From PALSA-1336 sp038203095 (GTDB taxonomy: Bacteria > Patescibacteriota > Doudnabacteria > UBA920), in assembly GCA_038203095.1 (NCBI GenBank), contig JBBREH010000027.1, positions 1-17,712 on the forward strand: DNA of 17,712 nt, in the 5' to 3' direction. A model generated the notes under the pieces. That model did not search any database, had not been told where the DNA came from, and worked only from the letters and a program-made list of their open reading frames with translations. How positions within the stretch are numbered: the first letter of the stretch is position 1; every line of letters begins with the position of its first letter. The translations under genes were made by a program, and so were the position numbers. This document shows positions 13,603 to 17,712 of this stretch, piece by piece.

Positions 13603-14715
13603 TCAGCCCTTTTCGAGCAGGTCCGCCACCTGCTCAACCACATAGCGGGTGTCCTCGTCGGGGACACGGAGGCACCAGCGGATGTGGGTACCCTGACCGC
13701 CATAAAGGCGGTCGTCCCGAACAATAACCCCCCGCTTGGAGAGTTCGTCGGCAAGGCGTACAGATCCGCCCTGATATTCGGCCGGCACAGGGTACCAGCC
13801 AAACATGCCACCATCGGGCATCGTCGCCCCACTCATCCCCGCCTGCTGAAGCAGTGAGGTGGTGAGCTCGGCGCGATGCCGATATAGGTCTCGCGTGCGG
13901 GCAACATCGTCGCCACACTCTCTGAGGCCAGTGGCCGTAGCCAACTGACCAGGGCGGGATCCACCCTCGGAATAGATGGATTTTGCCTGCGTTAGCAAGG
14001 CAATGCGGTCTTGCCGTCCGACCGCAAACCCAACCTTCCAAGAGGCAGCTGAGAACATTTTAGAAGCCGTGCCAAACCACAGCACGACATCCAAAGCTCC
14101 CGGAACTGACAGGGAACAAGGCACGTAGCCCTGTGCGTAATCGAGCGCCCCGTAGGCGTAGTCGTCGAGGACTACAAAGCCGAATTCATGGGCCAGGCCC
14201 ACCAGCTTCTCGTACTCGCTCACTCTACAAGTAATCCCCGAAGGATTACTCACGAAGCAAGTTACAACTGCCTTGGGGCGCCAACCGCCCTTCAAACAAT
14301 CTTCGATGCCGGCCACGTACTTCGCCGCCGTAGTAGACGGAACAAGCACAGGGCACAGTCCAAACTTTCGGACCGCATCCCAATGCCCATTATAGTAGCG
14401 GGCCGGCATACCAATTTGGTCGCCGGGCTGAAATAATGCCTCGCAGGCACTAACCAGCAGGAGCCGAGAACCCTCGGCGAAGGTCACGTTGCCAACCGTT
14501 TCCGGTCGACCATCGTAATCCACGCCGGGGTCGAGACCCATAACGCCGAACTGGTGATCAAGCCACCAAGCAACGGTCTCACGTGCCTCTTGGACGCCGT
14601 TGCCTGGGGCATATCCCAATCCTCCCGGGTTTCTCATTACCTTTTCAAATCGAATTAGGGCCTTTTCCGGGGCCGGATCCGCGGGCGACCCTAATCCGAG
14701 ATTTATTATTTTAAT
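13603..14715 (-). CDS. PLP-dependent class I/II aminotransferase, probable ATT start
   Basis: This fold type I aminotransferase has the substrate loop YAPGNG, VSNPSG (usually NPTG), FVVLDDYAYGALDY, the PLP lysine in GTASKMFSAASWKVGFAVG (Lys219 counted from ATT) and the carboxylate-binding Arg in HIRWCLRVP. The first ATG (14637) would remove 26 residues that clearly belong to the family, including KIINLGLGSP. The frame is open to 14727, and GGGGAG (14728-14723) lies 7 nt before ATT-AAA-ATA at 14715. I therefore infer ATT initiation (370 residues). Alternatives are a sequencing error or a 1-nt frameshift from an ATG at 14740. Substrate unknown. The gene is far richer in GC than its neighbours, which suggests transfer. 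Confidence 0.8.
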   Translation of the reverse strand: MKIINLGLGSPADPAPEKALIRFEKVMRNPGGLGYAPGNGVQEARETVAWWLDHQFGVMGLDPGVDYDGRPETVGNVTFAEGSRLLLVSACEALFQPGDQIGMPARYYNGHWDAVRKFGLCPVLVPSTTAAKYVAGIEDCLKGGWRPKAVVTCFVSNPSGITCRVSEYEKLVGLAHEFGFVVLDDYAYGALDYAQGYVPCSLSVPGALDVVLWFGTASKMFSAASWKVGFAVGRQDRIALLTQAKSIYSEGGSRPGQLATATGLRECGDDVARTRDLYRHRAELTTSLLQQAGMSGATMPDGGMFGWYPVPAEYQGGSVRLADELSKRGVIVRDDRLYGGQGTHIRWCLRVPDEDTRYVVEQVADLLEKG

Positions 14716-14807
14716 TTTATTTCTCCCCTATCTGTATCATTCCTCCCCTCTAAATTTGAGAGGAACGACCTGCTCTTGTGACTTTTAGAATCAAAGCCAA
14801 CAAGACA

Positions 14808-14940
14808 ACAGCAGGCAATAAATTTTATAAGCAACAAATAATAGTGTTCGACTTTATGGAGAACCTATTATTTGCGATAAAAATATCTTCTCCACAAGGT
14901 CGAAAGATATTTTTTTTGAATAAAACCTATTGCCTGCTGT
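14808..14940. repeat. Nested hairpin element with 13-bp ends, copy 2 of the double-hairpin repeat
   Basis: ACAGCAGGCAATA (14808-14820) and TATTGCCTGCTGT (14928-14940) are exact inverted repeats. They enclose the same double hairpin seen at 10339-10426: AAATAATAG (14836-14844) with CTATTATTT (14865-14873), then AAAAATATCTT (about 14879-14889) with AAGATATTTTT. RNA from either strand could fold as a three-way junction. The outer arms are not found around copy 1. Confidence 0.8.
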
Positions 14941-15094
14941 CAAAAGCAAACCGTTCCCAATGTACAATTTGGACCATTTTTAGTGGCACAGGTGGAAGCG
15001 AAAAAATTAATTTCCGCTCCCGCCTTTGCAAATAATAGCTTCTGCGTCTTATCCGCGTAACAGATCCGCGTGTAGATCAGCGATATCTATATTA

Positions 15095-15109
15095 TATGAT
15101 ATTATCATA
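15095..15109. promoter_or_regulatory. Perfect 15-bp palindrome overlapping a -10 box
   Basis: TATGATATTATCATA is symmetric around one base and matches the inner 15 bp of 12538-12554 except at the centre. Its right half is the -10 box of the minus-strand promoter at 15104-15133, a natural repressor position. Confidence 0.55.
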
Positions 15110-15133
15110 CATCATCATACAATTCTCTGTCAA
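15104..15133 (-). promoter_or_regulatory. Putative promoter toward the aminotransferase
   Basis: On the minus strand TTGACA (15133-15128), 18 bp and TATGAT (15109-15104). It begins in the T-run of the preceding terminator, a tidy transcription-unit boundary. Confidence 0.6.
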
Positions 15134-15162
15134 AAAAATATCCCCGCTTACTTATGGGGATA
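15132..15162 (-). terminator. Terminator after the YvcK-operon coiled-coil gene
   Basis: On the minus strand TATCCCC (15162-15156) pairs with GGGGATA (15145-15139) around a 10-nt loop and is followed by a T-run. It lies 45 bp past the coiled-coil stop codon. Confidence 0.8.
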
Positions 15163-15206
15163 AATGGTATGATATCCACTGCTTCGCAGTAAAAGCACTT
15201 TTAAAG

Positions 15207-15449
15207 TTATACGGGCAAAGGAATTCCTGTTTGTTTTGCCACCTTTTGAGCCCAAGTTTCCAAAACTTCCATCCGGCGGTGCAAAACAATGTGCTCATCA
15301 CGAAAATCCTTGACCATTTTGGTTAAACTATCCACAGAAGTTTGCAATTTATCTACCCTGTTTTCTAAACTATCAAAACGCTCAGTAACTTCTGAATGTT
15401 TTGCATCAATATAATCAAAAATAGGTTGAAAATTTATTGGTTGATCCAT
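15207..15449 (-). CDS. Small coiled-coil protein, paralogue of the one at 2665-2994
   Basis: The 80-residue protein is mostly heptad-like (about residues 18-60: RFDSLENRVDKLQTSVDSL). It ends in ETWAQKVAKQTGIPLPV, which mirrors the end of the 109-residue protein near the left of the window. No membrane segment or known domain is seen. Function unknown; oligomerisation through the coiled coil is likely. It follows the uridylyltransferase by 40 bp but has its own promoter with the -10 box 8 nt before the ATG, so it may be made both from the operon and as a leaderless mRNA. Confidence 0.75.
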   Translation of the reverse strand: MDQPINFQPIFDYIDAKHSEVTERFDSLENRVDKLQTSVDSLTKMVKDFRDEHIVLHRRMEVLETWAQKVAKQTGIPLPV

Positions 15450-15457
15450 ATGTTTTT

Positions 15458-15486
15458 ATTTTACTCCTGCTGTTTACGGCAGTCAA
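15458..15486 (-). promoter_or_regulatory. Promoter for a leaderless coiled-coil mRNA (second paralogue)
   Basis: On the minus strand TTGACT (15486-15481), 17 bp and TAAAAT (15463-15458), then 8 nt to the ATG at 15449. The layout matches that in front of the other coiled-coil gene. Confidence 0.65.
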
Positions 15487-15489
15487 TAC

Positions 15490-16227
15490 TTACGATAAAA
15501 TTCGTTCTGCTAACGCCAAATCTTCCCTGCTGTTGACTCCCAGGACTTCTTTGGGGTCAATTAAAATACTCTTTACCGCCTCGCCCTGACTTATACCCAG
15601 GCTAATTATGTCGGTTAAATAATACTCCTTTTGGCTATTTTTGTTTTGAATTTTTTCCAAATTTTTCCACAGCCATTTGCTGTTAAATATATATATTCCG
15701 GGGTTAATTTCTTTAATTTTTTTTTGGTGTGTGCTGGCGTCTTTAAATTCCACTATGCTAATAATACCATGCTTCGTGTCACGGATAATTCTGCCGGCAT
15801 GCTCAAGGGATTTGTAAACTCCGGCAAAGTTGGGCACTCGCGCAGTAAGCATGGAAATTTTACTGCCACTTTTAAAATGCAGAGAAATTAAGGCTTTAAG
15901 GCTAGATGCCTTTATAAAAGGCGCGTCGCCATACAGCGCCAAAATATTTTCACCCACCGCCTTATGCTTGGCGGCCAACAGGGCGTGCGCCGTACCTAAC
16001 TGCTTGTCCTGGATGGCATAAGTGTAGCCGTCGCCTAAAACCTGCCGAACCTGGTTATACATATAGCCCACCACAATAATCGGCTTGGCCAGCTGGTGAA
16101 CTTTTTCCACCTCATCCAGCAAATGTAAAATCAACGGCTTATTTTTAAGCATTACTAAAACCTTGGGCACATCCCCGCCCATTCTAGTACCCTTGCCCGC
16201 AGCTAAAATTACAATTTGATTACGCAT
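15490..16227 (-). CDS. GlmU-type sugar-1-phosphate uridylyltransferase, single domain
   Basis: The 245-residue protein matches the N-terminal half of GlmU: LAAGKGTRMGGDVPKVL (residues 8-24), KQLGTAHALLAAKH, YGDAPF with the metal-binding Asp, EINPGIYIF, KEYYLTDI and GVNSREDLA. GlmU makes UDP-GlcNAc from GlcNAc-1-P and UTP with this domain. The left-handed beta-helix that acetylates GlcN-1-P in bifunctional GlmU (about 200 further residues) is absent: the gene stops and a separate coiled-coil gene follows. The start ATG directly abuts the stop of the acetyltransferase gene, implying translational coupling. Product UDP-GlcNAc is inferred; another sugar is possible. Confidence 0.88.
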   Translation of the reverse strand: MRNQIVILAAGKGTRMGGDVPKVLVMLKNKPLILHLLDEVEKVHQLAKPIIVVGYMYNQVRQVLGDGYTYAIQDKQLGTAHALLAAKHKAVGENILALYGDAPFIKASSLKALISLHFKSGSKISMLTARVPNFAGVYKSLEHAGRIIRDTKHGIISIVEFKDASTHQKKIKEINPGIYIFNSKWLWKNLEKIQNKNSQKEYYLTDIISLGISQGEAVKSILIDPKEVLGVNSREDLALAERILS

Positions 16228-16599
16228 TTATAAATCTTTTCTATATTCTACTCCCCATACATTCAAACCAAACTTTTCGTAAAATTTTTGAAGTTCAGGC
16301 TTGGTACTTCTGCTGGTTGCAATCAGCTTGTAACAACCCTGGGCTTTGGCTTCATCAATGACTTTTTGAACTAACTGTGAACCCAAGCCTTGCTTACGAA
16401 ATACCTCTTTTACAAAAACGTCTTCCAAAAACCCAAAAGGTTCTTTATGAAGATCGTTATAAAGCAAATATAAATAAGCGCGTCCGACTTCTTGATCACC
16501 TTCCATTGCCACAATTTTTATGGCGCCGGCGTTATTTTTTTGTAATTTTTTAAATTCCATATATTTATTAAGACTGCTTTCGGTTAAATTGTGCTCCAA
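16228..16599 (-). CDS. GNAT acetyltransferase, Gna1-like
   Basis: The 123-residue protein is one GNAT domain. FLEDVFVKEVFRKQGLGSQL is the beta4 strand with the acetyl-CoA loop Q/R-x-x-G-x-G. It continues with GCYKLI and KFYEKFGLNVWGVEYRKDL. The combination ED-V-V, then CYK-I, then FYxKFG is characteristic of eukaryotic glucosamine-6-phosphate N-acetyltransferase (Gna1), here from memory of those proteins rather than an alignment. The location between YvcK and the uridylyltransferase supports that role. The start is uncertain: TTG at 16599 overlaps yvcK by 16 nt, while the ATG at 16560 gives 110 residues beginning MEFKKLQ. The stop TAA is followed immediately by the next ATG. Confidence 0.8.
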   Translation of the reverse strand: MEHNLTESSLNKYMEFKKLQKNNAGAIKIVAMEGDQEVGRAYLYLLYNDLHKEPFGFLEDVFVKEVFRKQGLGSQLVQKVIDEAKAQGCYKLIATSRSTKPELQKFYEKFGLNVWGVEYRKDL

Positions 16600-17549
16600 A
16601 TAATTTTTGCTAACTTTTCCGGATCGTGCCTAAGCAGGCTTCTGTTTAATTTATCTCCTAAAATTTTACTAACAATTTTATTAGAAATCAAATTTGCGGT
16701 AATTACCTTTATACTTTTTTCGTTAGGCAGTAAATCAGCTTTTACCATCTCGGCTTTTTCTTTAGCATATCTCTTTAAAACTTCCGAATTTGGCTTCTTA
16801 TTATTCACTAAAACAATGTCTACTTTACCGCCTAAATACCTTTCCAAAATCTTTAGGAAATCTGAAACTTTATAACCATCTGTTTGCCCCAACTTAGTCA
16901 TTATATTAGTAATAAGAATTTTCTTGGCGGATGATTTATTTAAGCATTCTTTCATGCCTTTTACAAGTAAATTTGGAATAGTGCTGGTGTATAAATCCCC
17001 TGGGCCGAAAATTATAACATTAGCCGATTTTATTGCCGCAATTGCCTTTGGATTAGCCGATGCATTTGGCTTTAAAACTAAATTCTTAATTCTGGATTCT
17101 AGATTCTTTTTTGGCTCATCTATATTATGCTCCCCGTTAATAACTTTCCCATTCTCTAAAATCGCGGACAATGTAGTTGGAACCAAAGTTACCGGCAAAA
17201 CCCTGCCTTTAACATTTAAAGCTTTAGATAAAATTGTCACCGATTTATTTATACCGTAGCATTTCTCCAAATTCGCTAAGATTAAATTTCCCAAAGCGTG
17301 TCCTTTAAACGGACCCTTCACAAAACGAAAATTTAGATTTTCAGCAGCCTTAGGATTTTGGCTTAAAGCCACTATACACTGCCGAATATCGCCAGGGGGT
17401 AAAACTCCAAATTTCTCACGTAGCTTGCCTGTGCTTCCGCCGTCATCAGACGTTGAAACTATGACCGAAAGACCCGCGTCGTATTTCTTTAAACCTTTCA
17501 GCAAAGTAGAAGTGCCAGTGCCGCCGCCAATTACAACAATATTTTTCAT
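16584..17549 (-). CDS. yvcK: Gluconeogenesis factor YvcK/GlmR (CofD-like)
   Basis: The 321-residue protein has the CofD/YvcK fold: VIGGGTGTSTLLKGLK at residues 6-21, STSDDGGSTGKLREKFG, PPGDIRQC, GHALGNLILA, FGPGDLYTSTIPNLLV and NIMTKLGQTDGY. In Bacillus subtilis GlmR binds UDP-GlcNAc and promotes amino-sugar synthesis and cell-wall formation during growth on gluconeogenic carbon. Here the next two genes plausibly make UDP-GlcNAc, a striking match. It heads the minus-strand operon, with TATATT at 17569-17564 as a possible -10 box next to the 16-bp repeat. No strong Shine-Dalgarno is seen. The length is typical. Confidence 0.92.
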   Translation of the reverse strand: MKNIVVIGGGTGTSTLLKGLKKYDAGLSVIVSTSDDGGSTGKLREKFGVLPPGDIRQCIVALSQNPKAAENLNFRFVKGPFKGHALGNLILANLEKCYGINKSVTILSKALNVKGRVLPVTLVPTTLSAILENGKVINGEHNIDEPKKNLESRIKNLVLKPNASANPKAIAAIKSANVIIFGPGDLYTSTIPNLLVKGMKECLNKSSAKKILITNIMTKLGQTDGYKVSDFLKILERYLGGKVDIVLVNNKKPNSEVLKRYAKEKAEMVKADLLPNEKSIKVITANLISNKIVSKILGDKLNRSLLRHDPEKLAKIIWSTI

Positions 17550-17571
17550 TGTGAGTAAAGATTAATATAAC

Positions 17572-17587
17572 TAGGACTTACGCCTTT
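17572..17587 (-). repeat. 16-bp repeat, possible mobile-element end (right copy)
   Basis: TAGGACTTACGCCTTT is the exact reverse complement of 126-141. It sits about 23 bp upstream of the yvcK start codon. Confidence 0.5.
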
Positions 17588-17712
17588 CATCTAAATATTT
17601 AAAATATTGATGAAACCCACAAGGGGTTTGGCCGATTACTTCGTTATTTTGCTGCGGTTTTTGTCGCCGTAGGTGAACTACGTCTCCAAAAATCCTCACA
17701 AAATGCCTCGTA
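17585..17712. repeat. Three hairpins at the right edge, one cut by the window end
   Basis: TTTCATC...AATATTT pairs with AAATATTGATGAAA (17585-17615, with a 2-nt bulge). AAACCC/GGGTTT follows (17613-17629). From 17637 to the window end a long imperfect palindrome alternates paired blocks (TAC, ATTTTG, TTTTTG, GTAG with their mirror copies) and unpaired 5-6 nt blocks. No gene is seen here. It may be the subterminal part of an element that continues outside. Confidence 0.55.

Larger units (their letters stand above)
14716..15206. other. Gene-free stretch: structured leader, repeats, promoter and terminator
   Basis: No supported ORF. From right to left on the minus strand: a terminator for the coiled-coil gene, a promoter, a 15-bp palindrome, short repeats of ATCCGCGT (about 15046-15071), an imperfect hairpin (14991-15024), the 133-bp nested hairpin element, a CCTCT/AGAGG stem (about 14748-14763), and the aminotransferase ribosome-binding site. 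A transcript from the promoter would carry a leader of about 380 nt. Confidence 0.55.

Noticed and set aside
14740..14740. ATG at 14740 as the aminotransferase start
   Set aside because: It is out of frame (stop after seven codons), and GGAGG is only about 1 nt from it. A 1-nt frameshift would be needed, so the ATT at 14715 is preferred.
14778..15035. 85-residue plus-strand ORF
   Set aside because: It spans the nested hairpin element and is explained by the repeat. There is no ribosome-binding site or domain.
14941..15060. Known small RNA (SRP RNA, tmRNA, RNase P RNA) in the gene-free stretch
   Set aside because: I looked for the conserved cores of these RNAs and found none. The hairpin at 14991-15024 is short and imperfect.

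Overview
The window looks like a chromosomal segment of a low-GC member of the Candidate Phyla Radiation (Patescibacteria). This is inferred from compact single-copy central-carbon genes, small coiled-coil proteins, a bacterial EndoQ-like PHP protein, and many palindromic dispersed repeats, including CCCGTTAGA-type repeats whose spurious translation gives an 'NPVR' peptide. No rRNA, tRNA or CRISPR was seen, so the taxonomic call is only moderately sure.

Layout. 1-1240: C-terminal part of a polytopic TPR membrane protein, apparently cut by a mobile-element end at about 141. 1243-2640: a TrmB-type regulator and an XRE-type regulator, divergent from overlapping promoters. 2665-8060 (minus strand): a small coiled-coil gene, PEP synthase, pyruvate kinase and a histidine phosphatase. 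8071-10283: a PHP/EndoQ-like nuclease and an inositol-monophosphatase/FBPase-family enzyme, divergent and probably both leaderless. 10472-12369 (minus): GAPDH and an RHH-nucleotidyltransferase fusion. 12574-13266 (plus): an AbrB/RelE-type toxin-antitoxin operon. 13603-14715 (minus): a conspicuously GC-rich aminotransferase that seems to start at ATT behind a good Shine-Dalgarno. 14716-15206: a structured, gene-free stretch. 15207-17549 (minus): an operon of YvcK/GlmR, a Gna1-like acetyltransferase and a GlmU-type uridylyltransferase, followed by a second coiled-coil gene.

How it works together. PEP synthase, pyruvate kinase, GAPDH, an FBPase-like phosphatase and YvcK point to gluconeogenic and lower-glycolytic flux. 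GAPDH carries the full set of residues that favour NADP(H). The YvcK operon suggests a route to UDP-GlcNAc in which acetylation is done by a Gna1-like GNAT rather than by the C-terminal domain of a bifunctional GlmU. This is the arrangement known from eukaryotes, and it is the most interesting functional hypothesis here.

A second theme is repeats: palindromic elements sit between genes, around start codons, and in frame inside at least two protein genes. Several genes have a -10 box only 6-8 nt before the start codon, which implies leaderless mRNAs.
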